This document shows positions 27,938-36,895 of a stretch of DNA of 64,000 nucleotides, piece after piece. The notes beneath the pieces are model-generated. The model was not told the origin of the DNA. It saw only the letters and a list, made by a program, of their open reading frames with translations, and searched no databases. Position 1 is the first letter of the stretch; each line of letters starts with the position of its first letter. A program made the translations under genes and the position numbers. This DNA comes from Streptomyces sp. NBC_00250. Its GTDB lineage: Bacteria; Actinomycetota; Actinomycetes; Streptomycetales; Streptomycetaceae. The stretch lies in assembly GCF_036192275.1 (NCBI RefSeq), contig NZ_CP108088.1:6015501-6079500 (forward strand), written 5' to 3'.

Positions 27938-27973
27938 GAAGGGGCGCCCCGCCGGTCGGCGGGGCGCCCCTTC
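27938..27973. terminator. perfect stem-loop after clpX
   Basis: A 16-base perfect stem (27938-27953 with 27958-27973) and GGTC loop between convergent genes. Confidence 0.85.
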
Positions 27974-27992
27974 TCCGTGTGCGTGCCGTGGA

Positions 27993-28952
27993 TCAGAGCT
28001 TGACGCGGATCTCCTTGCGGAGCTTGGCGGTGATGGCGGCCGCCTCCTCGCCGGTACCGGCCTTGCCGGCGAGCAGCGAGGCCACGTCGATCGGGACGAC
28101 GAAGCCCACCGTGCTGTGGTCGGCCCAGATGCACATGGTGATGCTCATCGCGGGGGTTCCCTCGGTGGCGTCGGCCTCGGCCTTGCTCTGCTGGCACTTG
28201 AGGACCGCGCCGTCGGCCTCCGCGGGCGTGTACGCCTCGGGGCTGCCGACGAGCTGCGGCTCGTCCTTCTTGCCCGCGTCCTTGTCGGCCTCGGCCTTGA
28301 TGCTGGCGAAGATGGTGTCGACGACCTTTTCCGGGTCGTCGATCTCGCCGTAGAGCCCGCTGAAGGAGAGAGCCTTGCCCGCCAGGGGGTTGCTCTTGTC
28401 CTCCACCTTGTAACTGGCGTCGACCTGAGTGGCGTTCTTGACGCCGCTCTTCTCCGCCTGCTCCAGGAACTTCTTCCCGTCGGAGTCCTTCTCCTTGGCG
28501 TCCTTCTTGTACTCGGTGAGTACCGTGTCCGGGGTGGTCAGCTTGTGCGGACCGTCGTCCGCGACCGACGCGCCGCCCCCGCCCAGAACGAAGTACGCGC
28601 CCACGCCGAGCGCCGCGACCACCGCGACCGCGCCGATGATGAGGCCGGTCTTGGACTTCTTCGGGGCCGGCGGGTGCGGTACGTAGCCGCCGGGGCCCTG
28701 GGGGGCGCCGTACTGGGGCTGCTGGCCGTAGGGGCCGGGCTGCTGGCCCTGCTGCGGGTAGCCGTACGGCTGCTGCTGCGGCGGGACGCCCTGCGGGGCC
28801 TGCTGGGGGTAACCGTAACCGGGCTGGGGGGCCTGCGGCTGGCCGTACGGGCCCGGCTGCTGCGGCTGCTGGCCGTACGGGCCCGGCTGCTGGCCGTAGG
28901 GCCCGGGCTGCTGCGGCTGCTGGCCGTACGGGCCCGGCTGGTTGTAGCTCAT
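27993..28952 (-). CDS. Gln/Pro/Gly-rich single-pass membrane protein
   Basis: A 319-residue protein. Residues ~1-100 are a low-complexity tail of PGPYGQQPQQ-type repeats, then a Lys-rich patch PKKSKTG and one membrane helix (LIIGAVAVVAALGVGAYFVLGG, about 108-128). The extracytoplasmic domain of about 190 residues has several short strands and two Cys (LKCQQSKAEA...TMCIWADHS). No enzyme motif is seen. Tails of this kind in actinobacteria often mediate weak multivalent contacts; the outer domain may sense or bind. Function unknown. Confidence 0.75.
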   Translation of the reverse strand: MSYNQPGPYGQQPQQPGPYGQQPGPYGQQPQQPGPYGQPQAPQPGYGYPQQAPQGVPPQQQPYGYPQQGQQPGPYGQQPQYGAPQGPGGYVPHPPAPKKSKTGLIIGAVAVVAALGVGAYFVLGGGGASVADDGPHKLTTPDTVLTEYKKDAKEKDSDGKKFLEQAEKSGVKNATQVDASYKVEDKSNPLAGKALSFSGLYGEIDDPEKVVDTIFASIKAEADKDAGKKDEPQLVGSPEAYTPAEADGAVLKCQQSKAEADATEGTPAMSITMCIWADHSTVGFVVPIDVASLLAGKAGTGEEAAAITAKLRKEIRVKL

Positions 28953-29013
28953 CGACAGGTTCCCCTCACAGGATGTTTATGCCTACCGAACATCCTGGCG
29001 GAACCGTCGGCGC

Positions 29014-29039
29014 GGAAGTGCGGCGGGGGCCACACCGTT
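29014..29039 (+). promoter_or_regulatory. weak sigma-R-like sequence upstream of valS
   Basis: GGAAG, 18 bases, GTT. The -35 differs from GGAAT by one base. It would give a second, longer valS transcript; weak evidence. Confidence 0.25.
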
Positions 29040-29054
29040 ACCGAACCAAAGCGT

Positions 29055-29084
29055 TTCAGGACAGGGCGAGGACACCCCTAAACT
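29055..29084 (+). promoter_or_regulatory. valS promoter giving a leaderless mRNA
   Basis: TTCAGG at 29055-29060 and TAAACT at 29079-29084 with an 18-base spacer. The -10 ends 6 bases before the GTG at 29091, and no ribosome site exists, so the mRNA should start at the codon. Confidence 0.55.
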
Positions 29085-29090
29085 GGCCCC

Positions 29091-31718
29091 GTGACCGAGA
29101 ACACTCAGCAGCAGACAGCGCCCACCACCGAACTGCCGACCACCTATGCGCCGGCCGAGGTAGAGGGGGAGCTGTACGAGCGCTGGGTAGACCGGGGGTA
29201 CTTCACCGCTGACGCGAACAGCGACAAGCCGCCGTACACCATCGTCATCCCGCCGCCGAACGTCACGGGCGCCCTCCACCTGGGCCACGCCTTCCAGGTG
29301 ACGCTCATGGACGCACTGACCCGCCGCAAGCGCATGCAGGGCTTCGAGACGCTTTGGCTGCCGGGCATGGACCACGCGGGCATCGCGACCCAGAACAAGG
29401 TCGAGCAGCAGCTCGCCGAGGAGGGCAAGTCCCGCCACGACCTGGGCCGTGACGAGTTCGTCGAGCGCGTCTGGCAGTGGAAGGACGAGTACGGCGGCCG
29501 GATCCTCGGCCAGCTGCGCCGCCTCGGTGCCGGTCTCGACTGGTCGCGCGAGCGCTTCACCATGGACGAGGGCCTCTCCAAGGCCGTCCAGAAGATCTTC
29601 AAGGACCTCTACGAGGACGAGCTGATCTACCGCGCCGAGCGCATCATCAACTGGTGCCCGCGCTGTCTGACCGCCATCTCCGACATCGAGGTCGAGTACC
29701 AGGACGACGCCGGCGAGCTGGTCTCCATCCGGTACGGCGAGGGCGAGGACTCGCTGGTCGTCGCCACGACCCGCGCCGAGACGATGCTCGGTGACACGGC
29801 CGTCGCCGTCCACCCCGAGGACGAGCGGTACAAGCACCTGGTCGGCAAGCAGATCAAGCTGCCGCTGACCGACCGTACGATCCCCGTCGTCGCCGACGAG
29901 CACGTCGACCCGGAGTTCGGCACCGGCGCCGTCAAGGTGACCCCGGCGCACGACCCGAACGACTTCGAGATCGGCCGCCGCCACGACCTGCCCTCGCTCA
30001 CCGTCATGGACGAGCACGGCGTCATCACCGTCCACGGCCCGTTCCTCGGCCTGGACCGCTTCGAGGCCCGTTCGACGATCGTCGGCGCGCTGAAGGAGCA
30101 GGGCCGGATCGTCGCCGAGAAGCGCCCGTACATGCACTCCGTCGGCCACTGCTCGCGCTGCAAGACGACCGTCGAGCCGCGGCTCTCGATGCAGTGGTGG
30201 GTCAAGGTCGGCCCGCTGGCGCAGGCGGCCGGCGACGCCGTCCGCGACGGCTCCGTCGAGATCCACCCGAAGGAGCTCTCCAGGCGCTACTTCGACTGGG
30301 TCGACAACATGCACGACTGGTGCATCTCGCGCCAGCTGTGGTGGGGCCACCGCATCCCGATCTGGTACGGCCCCGAGGGCCAGGTCGTCTGCGTCGGACC
30401 CGACGAGGAGGCGCCCGGCACCGAGGCCGAGGGCTGGACCCAGGACCCCGACGTCCTGGACACCTGGTTCTCCTCCGGTCTGTGGCCGTTCTCCACGCTC
30501 GGCTGGCCGGAGAAGACCCCGGACCTGGCGAAGTTCTACTCGACCGACGTCCTGCTCACCGGCCACGACATCATCTTCTTCTGGGTCGCCCGGATGATGA
30601 TGTTCGGTCTGTACGCGATGGACGGCGAGGTCCCCTTCAAGACCGTCGCCCTCACCGGCCTCGTCCGCGACGAGTTCGGCAAGAAGATGTCGAAGTCCAA
30701 CCCGAACGCGGTCGACCCGCTGGACTGGATGGACGCGTACGGCTCCGACGCCGTCCGCTTCACCCTGGCCAAGGGCGCCAACCCGGGCGCCGACGTCCCG
30801 ATCGGCGAGGACTGGGTCCAGGCGTCCCGGAACTTCGCCAACAAGATCTGGAACGCGACCCGTTTCGCGATGATGAACGGCGCCACGATCGAGGGCCCGC
30901 TGCCGGACGCCTCCGAGATGTCCGCCACGGACCGCTGGATCCTGTCCCGCCTCAACGAGACGGTCGCGCAGGTCGACGCGTACTACGAGGACTTCCAGTT
31001 CGCCAAGCTCAGCGAGTCGCTCTACCACTTCGCGTGGGACGAGGTCTTCGCCTGGTACGTCGAGCTGTCGAAGACCACGTTCTTCGCGGGCGGCGAGGGC
31101 GCCAAGGTCTCCGGCCGGGTCCTCGGCGAGGTCCTCGACGTCATGCTCCGGCTGCTGCACCCGATCGTCCCGTTCGTCACCGACACCCTGTGGACCACCC
31201 TCACCGGCGGTGAGTCCCTGGTGATCGCCGACTGGCCGAAGGACAGCGGCTTCCGCGACAAGGCCGCGGAGCAGGAGATCGAGCTGGTCCAGCGGGTCGT
31301 CACCGAGGTCCGCCGCTTCCGCAAGGAGCAGGGCCTGCAGGACGCCCAGAAGGTCCCGGCCCGCCTCACCGTCGACGGCACCCCGCTCGTCGCCCACGAG
31401 GCCGCCATCCGCCAGGTCCTGCGCCTCCAGCCGGAGGGCGAGGGCTTCTCCGCCACCGCCTCCCTGCCGGTCGCCGGTGCCACGGTCGCGCTCGACCTGT
31501 CGGGCACGATCGACGTGGTCGCGGAGCGCAAGCGCCTCGCGAAGGACCTCGCGGCCGCGGAGAAGGAGAAGGCCCAGGCGAACGGGAAGCTCGGCAACGA
31601 GGCGTTCCTGGCCAAGGCCCCGGACAACGTGGTCGACAAGATCCGCGGTCGCCTCGCCAAGGCGGACGAGGACATCGCCCGCATCGAGGCCCAGCTGGCG
31701 AGCCTGCCGCAGGCCTAG
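29091..31718 (+). CDS. valS: valyl-tRNA synthetase
   Basis: An 875-residue class I synthetase charging tRNA-Val. The HIGH motif is HLGH in [14 protein letters not shown] (about residue 60), and KMSKS is in [11 protein letters not shown] (about 533). The editing CP1 domain holds [23 protein letters not shown] CysxxCys zinc-type pair appears in [11 protein letters not shown] and [11 protein letters not shown]. The C-terminal coiled coil (residues ~810-870: [19 protein letters not shown]...) binds the tRNA. Divergent from the Gln-rich membrane protein; start discussed with its promoter. Confidence 0.98.
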   Translation: MTENTQQQTAPTTELPTTYAPAEVEGELYERWVDRGYFTADANSDKPPYTIVIPPPNVTGALHLGHAFQVTLMDALTRRKRMQGFETLWLPGMDHAGIATQNKVEQQLAEEGKSRHDLGRDEFVERVWQWKDEYGGRILGQLRRLGAGLDWSRERFTMDEGLSKAVQKIFKDLYEDELIYRAERIINWCPRCLTAISDIEVEYQDDAGELVSIRYGEGEDSLVVATTRAETMLGDTAVAVHPEDERYKHLVGKQIKLPLTDRTIPVVADEHVDPEFGTGAVKVTPAHDPNDFEIGRRHDLPSLTVMDEHGVITVHGPFLGLDRFEARSTIVGALKEQGRIVAEKRPYMHSVGHCSRCKTTVEPRLSMQWWVKVGPLAQAAGDAVRDGSVEIHPKELSRRYFDWVDNMHDWCISRQLWWGHRIPIWYGPEGQVVCVGPDEEAPGTEAEGWTQDPDVLDTWFSSGLWPFSTLGWPEKTPDLAKFYSTDVLLTGHDIIFFWVARMMMFGLYAMDGEVPFKTVALTGLVRDEFGKKMSKSNPNAVDPLDWMDAYGSDAVRFTLAKGANPGADVPIGEDWVQASRNFANKIWNATRFAMMNGATIEGPLPDASEMSATDRWILSRLNETVAQVDAYYEDFQFAKLSESLYHFAWDEVFAWYVELSKTTFFAGGEGAKVSGRVLGEVLDVMLRLLHPIVPFVTDTLWTTLTGGESLVIADWPKDSGFRDKAAEQEIELVQRVVTEVRRFRKEQGLQDAQKVPARLTVDGTPLVAHEAAIRQVLRLQPEGEGFSATASLPVAGATVALDLSGTIDVVAERKRLAKDLAAAEKEKAQANGKLGNEAFLAKAPDNVVDKIRGRLAKADEDIARIEAQLASLPQA

Positions 31719-31728
31719 TACGGCATGA

Positions 31729-31769
31729 CGAAGGGGCCCGGAACCGTGTCACGGTTCCGGGCCCCTTCG
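31729..31769 (+). terminator. perfect stem-loop after valS
   Basis: A 19-base perfect stem (31729-31747 with 31751-31769) with a 3-base loop. Confidence 0.8.
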
Positions 31770-31862
31770 CGTACTCGCTTTTCAAGTAGGAATAGGGACG
31801 AAGTGCCCGATGTCACATCAGACGGGACTTCAGGTCCACGACGTCGGGACGAAAGACCTTGG

Positions 31863-33014
31863 ATGATGGAAGGCATGCTCCGCCTCCCCACCGTCCCCGC
31901 GCTGCGCCGTTGCGTGGACCGGTGGGCGGTCTCGCCCCGCGCCCTCGACGTCGTCGCCGCGCTCAGCGCCTTCGGCCTCATGGTGCTGGACGTGCCGGGG
32001 CTCGCCCGCGCCGACAACTCCCTGACCGGGGTCACCGCGACCCTGGTCCTCGCGGCCGGGGCCGCCACCCTGGCGCTCCGGCGCCGGCTGCCCTGGGTGC
32101 CGTACGTGGTGGCGCTCGGCCTGATGGGCTGGCTGCACGAACTGACCATGATCCAGTTCGCGCTGTACTCGATCGGCCGGTACCGGGGGCGGCGCGCCGC
32201 CGTCGTCGCCACCCTGCTGTACGTCGGTGTCGCCTACGCCCTCTTCCAGACGCCCGGCTGGCCGGCCAGACACGGCGACACCCTGAGCGACTTCCTGAGC
32301 CTGGTCGTCCCGATCGGTGTCCTCGCGGCGGGCGTCGGCATCGCCGCGTACCGGCAGGACCTCGTCCGCGCCCTGGAGGTCCAGCGGCGCGAGGCCGTCG
32401 CCCGGGAGGCCGTCCAGGAGGAGCGGATCTCCGTCGGCCGGGACGTCCACGACCTGGTCGGCCGCGAGCTGACGGTCCTCGCGGTGCGGGCCGAGGTCCT
32501 CGCCGTACGGGCCAGGGGAGAGGCCCACCAGAAGGACTTCGAGGAGCTCGCGGACACCGCCCGGCGCGCCCACCTCATGCTCAACGAGACGATCGTGCGC
32601 CGCGCCGACCGGGACGCGGCCACCCCCGGCCTCGAAGGGCTCTCCGCGCTCGCCGGGGAGAGCGAGCGGATGGGCGGCGCCGTCGAGCTGACGGTCGCCG
32701 AGGAGGCGAAGGCGCTGTCGCCGCTGCGGCAGGCGGCCGTCCACCGGGTCGTCCAGGAGTGCCTGACGAACGCCGCCAAGCACGCGCCCGGGCTGCCCGT
32801 GACCGTCGTGATCACGCTGGAGGGCCCCGACCTGCGCATCGAGGTGCGCAACCCGCTGCCGAAGACCCCGCCGGACCCGGCCCCCGTCTCGACCGGCACC
32901 GGCCTGCTCTCGATGGAGGAGCGGGTCACCAGCATGGGCGGCACGCTGAGGGCCCGCCGGGAGGACGACGGCTACCAGGTGACGGCGCTGCTCCCGACGG
33001 GCCTGCAGCGCTAG
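31863..33014 (+). CDS. orphan sensor histidine kinase (HisKA_3 / NarL-type)
   Basis: A 383-residue kinase. Four or five hydrophobic helices fill residues ~28-155 with hardly any outer domain, so the signal is likely sensed in the membrane. The HisKA_3 box RISVGRDVHDLVGRELTVLAVRAE carries the phospho-acceptor His (about residue 199). The ATPase domain has the N-box VVQECLTNAAKHAPG and a G-box GTGLLSMEERV. Kinases of this class pair with LuxR-type regulators, but no response regulator is adjacent. Possible starts at 31863, 31866 and 31875; none has a strong ribosome site. Confidence 0.85.
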   Translation: MMEGMLRLPTVPALRRCVDRWAVSPRALDVVAALSAFGLMVLDVPGLARADNSLTGVTATLVLAAGAATLALRRRLPWVPYVVALGLMGWLHELTMIQFALYSIGRYRGRRAAVVATLLYVGVAYALFQTPGWPARHGDTLSDFLSLVVPIGVLAAGVGIAAYRQDLVRALEVQRREAVAREAVQEERISVGRDVHDLVGRELTVLAVRAEVLAVRARGEAHQKDFEELADTARRAHLMLNETIVRRADRDAATPGLEGLSALAGESERMGGAVELTVAEEAKALSPLRQAAVHRVVQECLTNAAKHAPGLPVTVVITLEGPDLRIEVRNPLPKTPPDPAPVSTGTGLLSMEERVTSMGGTLRARREDDGYQVTALLPTGLQR

Positions 33015-33057
33015 GTGCGGCCCGGTACCGGCCGGCGCCGACGGCGTGCCGTGCCGC

Positions 33058-33088
33058 CCGGTGCCGACAGGCCCCGGTGCCGACAGGC
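33058..33088. repeat. tandem 16-base repeat between convergent genes
   Basis: CCGGTGCCGACAGGC occurs at 33058-33072 and again at 33074-33088, a 16-base period, and GCGCCGACGGC variants flank it (33035, 33088). It sits in the 106-base gap between the kinase and mbl. Confidence 0.6.
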
Positions 33089-33120
33089 GCCGACGGCCCC
33101 CGCCACCCGCTGAGACGCGG

Positions 33121-34143
33121 TCAGCGCACCGTCTCCGCCTTCCCCATCACCCGCTGCAGCCCGTCGAAGTCCTCCACGCACCGCCCCGACCCCAGCGCCA
33201 CACAGTCCAGCGGCCGGTCCGCGACGAAGACCGGGATGCCGGTCGCCGAGGCCATCCGCAGATCGAGGCCCGGCAGCAGCGCCCCGCCGCCGGTCAGCAC
33301 GATGCCGTGCTCCATGACGTCGCCGGACAGCTCCGGCGGGCACTCCTCCAACGTCACCCGTACCGCCGAGATGATCGCCTCCACCGGCTCGTCGAGCGCC
33401 GTCCGCACCTCCGGCACCGTCAGTTCCACCGTCCGGGGCAGTCCGCTGACCTTCTCCCGGCCGCGCACGGTGAAGGTCCGCGCCTCCCGCTCCTCCTCGC
33501 CCGGCACCGGCCAGGCCGTGCCGATCGCGACCTTCACGTCCTCGGCGGTCCGCTCGCCGATGAGCAGCGAGTGCTCCTTGCGGACGTAGTCGGTGACGGC
33601 CGCGTCGAGGCGGTCGCCGCCCACCCGCAGCGACTGGGCCGTGACGATCCCTCCGAGCGAGATCACCGCCACCTCGGTCGTACCGCCGCCGATGTCGACG
33701 ACCATCGAGCCGCGCGGGGAGGAGACGGGCAGCCCGGCGCCTATCGCCGCCGCCATCGGCTCCTCGATCAGATGGACCGCCCGCGCGCCCGCCGAGAGCG
33801 AGGCGTGCACGATCGCCCGCCGTTCGACCTGGGTGACCCCGCTCGGCACGCACACCACCATGCGGGTACGGGGCCGGCGGCGGCCCGGGACGGCCTTGCG
33901 CACGAAGTGCCGGATCATCTCCTCGGCCGCCTCGTAGTCGCTGATCACGCCGCCCCTGAGCGGGCGGATCGCGGTGATCGAGCCCGGCGTACGCCCGATG
34001 GTCTCCTTCGCCTCCGTGCCGACCGCGAGCGCCTGCCGCGAGCCGTCCTGAACCGCCACCACCGACGGTTCGTTCAGGACGATGCCCTGGCCCCGTGCGT
34101 AGAGGAGCGTGTTCGCCGTGCCGAGGTCGATCCCTATGTCCAT
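33121..34143 (-). CDS. mbl: MreB-like actin homolog (Mbl)
   Basis: A 340-residue bacterial actin. Phosphate-1 loop [26 protein letters not shown], phosphate-2 loop [18 protein letters not shown] and adenosine loop [12 protein letters not shown] are intact, so ATP binding is expected. It resembles the mreB gene at 36896 through most of its length but differs in several loops and in the C-terminus, and lacks its mreCD partners. In Streptomyces Mbl acts with MreB in building the spore wall. The ATG at 34143 (MDIGIDLGTA) is preferred to an upstream TTG. Confidence 0.88.
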   Translation of the reverse strand: MDIGIDLGTANTLLYARGQGIVLNEPSVVAVQDGSRQALAVGTEAKETIGRTPGSITAIRPLRGGVISDYEAAEEMIRHFVRKAVPGRRRPRTRMVVCVPSGVTQVERRAIVHASLSAGARAVHLIEEPMAAAIGAGLPVSSPRGSMVVDIGGGTTEVAVISLGGIVTAQSLRVGGDRLDAAVTDYVRKEHSLLIGERTAEDVKVAIGTAWPVPGEEEREARTFTVRGREKVSGLPRTVELTVPEVRTALDEPVEAIISAVRVTLEECPPELSGDVMEHGIVLTGGGALLPGLDLRMASATGIPVFVADRPLDCVALGSGRCVEDFDGLQRVMGKAETVR

Positions 34144-34231
34144 GATCGCCAAGTTTGCCCGGCCGGCCCGGCGGACGGTGGACCGAAAGTCCCGAATGGG
34201 GTGGGTCCAATGTCCTGTCGGTACCGCTCCG

Positions 34232-34237
34232 TAGACT
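34232..34237 (+). promoter_or_regulatory. -10 box TAGACT, giving a leaderless folC mRNA
   Basis: TAGACT ends 7 bases before the GTG at 34245 and there is no ribosome site. The -35 is weak. Confidence 0.45.
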
Positions 34238-34244
34238 GGGGCCC

Positions 34245-35744
34245 GTGAGCGAGCCGAGCGACCCGAATGACCAGTTCGACGACATCGTCGACACCGAGAC
34301 CGACCGAGACCCCGACCTGGCGGTGATCGAGGCCGGCAGCCGCACCCTGCGCACGCAGGGCGGCGTGCCCCAGGGTGACCCCGTGCCCGGCCGCCCCGAG
34401 GACCCGGAGGTCGACAAGGCGCTGCGCGAGGTCGAGACCGAGCTGTCCACCCGCTGGGGCGAGACCAAGCTGGAGCCCTCGGTCACCCGGATCGCGGCCC
34501 TGATGGACGTCCTCGGCGACCCGCAGCGCGCGTACCCCTCGATCCACATCACCGGAACCAACGGCAAGACGTCGACGGCCCGCATGATCGAGGCCCTGCT
34601 CGGCGCCTTCGAGCTGCGCACCGGGCGGTACACGTCGCCGCACGTGCAGACCATCACCGAGCGGATCAGCCTGGACGGCGCGCCGATCTCCGCCGAGCGC
34701 TTCGTCGAGACGTACGAGGACGTCAAGCCGTACGTGGAACTGGTCGACGCCCGCGAGGAGTACCGGCTCTCCTTCTTCGAGGTCCTCACCGGAATGGCGT
34801 ACGCGGCCTTCGCCGACGCCCCGGTCGACGCGGCCGTCGTCGAGGTCGGCATGGGCGGCACCTGGGACGCGACGAACGTCATCGACGCCTCGGTCGCCGT
34901 CGTCACCCCGATCGACCTGGACCACACCGACCGGCTCGGCGGCACGACCGCCGAGATCGCCACCGAGAAGTCCGGGATCATCAAGCAGGGCGCGACCGTG
35001 ATCCTGGCCCAGCAGCCGGTGGACGCGGCGCAGGTCCTGCTGAAGAAGGCCGTCGAGGCGGACGCCACCGTCGCCCGCGAGGGCATGGAGTTCGGCATCG
35101 TCTCCCGCGAGGTCGCGGTCGGCGGCCAGCTGCTCACCCTGCGCGGCCTGGGCGGCGAGTACGACAACGTCTTCCTGCCGCTGCACGGCGCCTACCAGGC
35201 GCACAACGCGGTGGTGGCGCTGGCGGCGGTCGAGGCCTTCTTCGGGATCGGCGCGGAGCACGCGCGGACCCTCGACCTCGACACGGTCCGGCAGGCCTTC
35301 GCGCAGGTGGCCTCGCCCGGTCGGCTCGAGATCGTCCGTTCGTCCCCGACGGTCATCCTGGACGCCGCGCACAACCCGCACGGCGCGCGGGCGACGGCGG
35401 AGGGAGTCAGTGAGGCCTTCGGCTTCTCGCGGCTCATCGGCGTGGTCTCCACGAGCGGCGACAAGGACGCCCGGGGTCTCCTGGAGGCCTTCGAGCCGAT
35501 CTTCGCGGAGGTCGTCGTCACGGCGAACTCCAACCCCCGTGCCACCGACGTGGACGCGCTCGCCGCGATCGCGGTCGAGGTCTTCGGCGACGACCGGGTC
35601 GTCGTCGAGCCGCGGCTGCCCGACGCCATCGAGGCGGCCATCACCCTCGCCGAGGAAGAGGCCGAGTACGGCGGCGCGGGCGTCCTCGTGACCGGTTCGA
35701 TCTTCACGGTCGGCGACGCCCGGCTGCTGCTGCGAAGGGGCTGA
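34245..35744 (+). CDS. folC: folylpolyglutamate synthase / dihydrofolate synthase
   Basis: A 499-residue Mur-ligase-fold enzyme that adds glutamate to dihydropteroate or folates. The P-loop is HITGTNGKTSTARMIE (about residue 102-117); the Omega-loop and folate region are RYTSPHVQTITERISLDG; EVGMGGTWDATNVID and TPIDLDHTDRLGGT are family signatures, and DAAHNPHGARAT lies in the C-terminal glutamate-ligase domain. About 60 extra acidic residues precede the core. The next gene is a DUF4233 membrane protein 5 bases downstream, the usual actinobacterial partner. Confidence 0.95.
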   Translation: MSEPSDPNDQFDDIVDTETDRDPDLAVIEAGSRTLRTQGGVPQGDPVPGRPEDPEVDKALREVETELSTRWGETKLEPSVTRIAALMDVLGDPQRAYPSIHITGTNGKTSTARMIEALLGAFELRTGRYTSPHVQTITERISLDGAPISAERFVETYEDVKPYVELVDAREEYRLSFFEVLTGMAYAAFADAPVDAAVVEVGMGGTWDATNVIDASVAVVTPIDLDHTDRLGGTTAEIATEKSGIIKQGATVILAQQPVDAAQVLLKKAVEADATVAREGMEFGIVSREVAVGGQLLTLRGLGGEYDNVFLPLHGAYQAHNAVVALAAVEAFFGIGAEHARTLDLDTVRQAFAQVASPGRLEIVRSSPTVILDAAHNPHGARATAEGVSEAFGFSRLIGVVSTSGDKDARGLLEAFEPIFAEVVVTANSNPRATDVDALAAIAVEVFGDDRVVVEPRLPDAIEAAITLAEEEAEYGGAGVLVTGSIFTVGDARLLLRRG

Positions 35745-35749
35745 ACCCG

Positions 35750-36115
35750 ATGCGTACGCTCTGTTCCTCGACGCTCATCGGCGAGTTCTTCGTGATCGGC
35801 TTCGCCGGTCTCGTCGCCATGAAGGACGACAGCCTCGCGATGTCCACCGTCTGGTGGGTCTGCGGCGTCGCGATGGTCATCTCGGTGCTGCTCTGTGGGA
35901 TGGTCACCCGCCCCGGCGGCGTGCAGCTCGGCTGGGCCCTGCAGATCGGCCTGATCCTCGGTGGCTTCGTCGTGCCGACGATGTTCTTCCTCGGGGCGGT
36001 TTTCGCCGGTCTGTGGTGGGCCTCCGTTCACTATGGGCGACGGATCGACGACATCAAGGCACGGTGGGCCGAGGCCCAGGCCGCAGGGGCCTCGGCAGGG
36101 CCTGACGCTGCGTAA
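35750..36115 (+). CDS. DUF4233 small membrane protein
   Basis: A 121-residue protein with three or four helices: IGEFFVIGFAGLVAMK, STVWWVCGVAMVISVLLCGMV, WALQIGLILGGFVVPTMFFLGAVFAGLWWASVHYG. The basic C-terminus RRIDDIKARWAEAQ is cytoplasmic. It starts 5 bases after folC and is nearly always beside folC and ndk in actinobacteria. Its function is not known. Co-expression with folC is inferred from spacing. Confidence 0.85.
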   Translation: MRTLCSSTLIGEFFVIGFAGLVAMKDDSLAMSTVWWVCGVAMVISVLLCGMVTRPGGVQLGWALQIGLILGGFVVPTMFFLGAVFAGLWWASVHYGRRIDDIKARWAEAQAAGASAGPDAA

Positions 36116-36181
36116 TCGAGGGGCGTGCGGGACCTGTAGCCTCGGAGGTCCCGCACACCGCTTTTCCGAAGGAGTTCCCCC

Positions 36182-36595
36182 GTGAGCCAGCGCACGCTCG
36201 TCCTGCTCAAGCCCGACGCCGTCCGCCGTGGCCTGATCGGCGAGATCATCGGCCGTATCGAGCGCAAGGCCGGCTGGACCCTGGCGGCCCTGGAGCTGCG
36301 CGAGCTGGACCAGGAGACCCTGGAGCAGCACTACGGCGAGCACAAGGGCAAGCCCTTCTACGAGCCGCTGATGGGCTTCATGTCCTCCGGTCCGGTCGTC
36401 GCGCTCGTCGTCGAGGGTGAGCGGGTCATCGAGGGCGTCCGCCAGCTGGCGGGTCCGACCGACCCGATCGCCGCCGCGCCCGGTTCGATCCGCGGCGACT
36501 TCGGCACCATCGTCCGGGAGAACCTGATCCACGCCTCCGACTCGGAGGAGTCGGCGCTGCGTGAGCTGAAGATCTTCTTCCCCGGTCTGGTCTGA
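36182..36595 (+). CDS. ndk: nucleoside diphosphate kinase
   Basis: A 137-residue enzyme that transfers phosphate from ATP to other NDPs. RTLVLLKPDAVRRGLIGEIIGRIE is the N-terminal signature, and the active-site His117 lies in ENLIHASDSEESA. The GTG at 36182 has GAAGGAG. It lies close behind DUF4233, and a stem-loop follows it. Confidence 0.98.
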   Translation: MSQRTLVLLKPDAVRRGLIGEIIGRIERKAGWTLAALELRELDQETLEQHYGEHKGKPFYEPLMGFMSSGPVVALVVEGERVIEGVRQLAGPTDPIAAAPGSIRGDFGTIVRENLIHASDSEESALRELKIFFPGLV

Positions 36596-36643
36596 GCGGA
36601 CCCGACTTCGCTGACTCGGCGTCAGCCGAACGCAGCAGCCTGT

Positions 36644-36671
36644 GGGGCGACCGAAGGAATTCGGTCGCCCC
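36644..36671 (+). terminator. terminator after ndk
   Basis: A 12-base perfect stem GGGGCGACCGAA with its partner (36644-36655 / 36660-36671) and GGAA loop. Confidence 0.75.
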
Positions 36672-36895
36672 CAGGCATATGAACGCCGATCCCGGGAACG
36701 GATCGCCGCGTCCTACCGTCACCTGTACAGAGGTGGACCACCGCGCGGTATCCGGGCGGGCGGCACTACGATGGAAAACTCCACGCCGCACCACCTTCAG
36801 CCACCCATTTCAGCCACCGTTTCGCCTGCCTGAGAAGCCGTCAACGCTCGCTGGGGAAGGCCCGAAGCATCCTCATGGGAAACAAGGGGAACTCA
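36672..36895 (+). promoter_or_regulatory. mreB upstream region
   Basis: The 224 bases between the ndk terminator and mreB hold no gene. AAGGGGA at about 36884 is the ribosome site of mreB. No clean sigma-E-type AAC-N16/17-TCT was found here. The sequence is unusually AT-rich around 36770-36810 (GGAAAACTCC, CATTTCAGCC), a likely promoter-proximal stretch. Confidence 0.3.

Noticed and set aside
36770..36833. 20-codon leader peptide before mreB (starting [10 protein letters not shown])
   Set aside because: No ribosome site and no attenuator-like structure; nothing sets it apart from chance.
36672..36895. Sigma-E promoter for mreB
   Set aside because: Candidate AAC triplets (36629, 36682, 36697) have no TCT at 16-17 bases; a factor-dependent promoter may exist but is not visible as this type.
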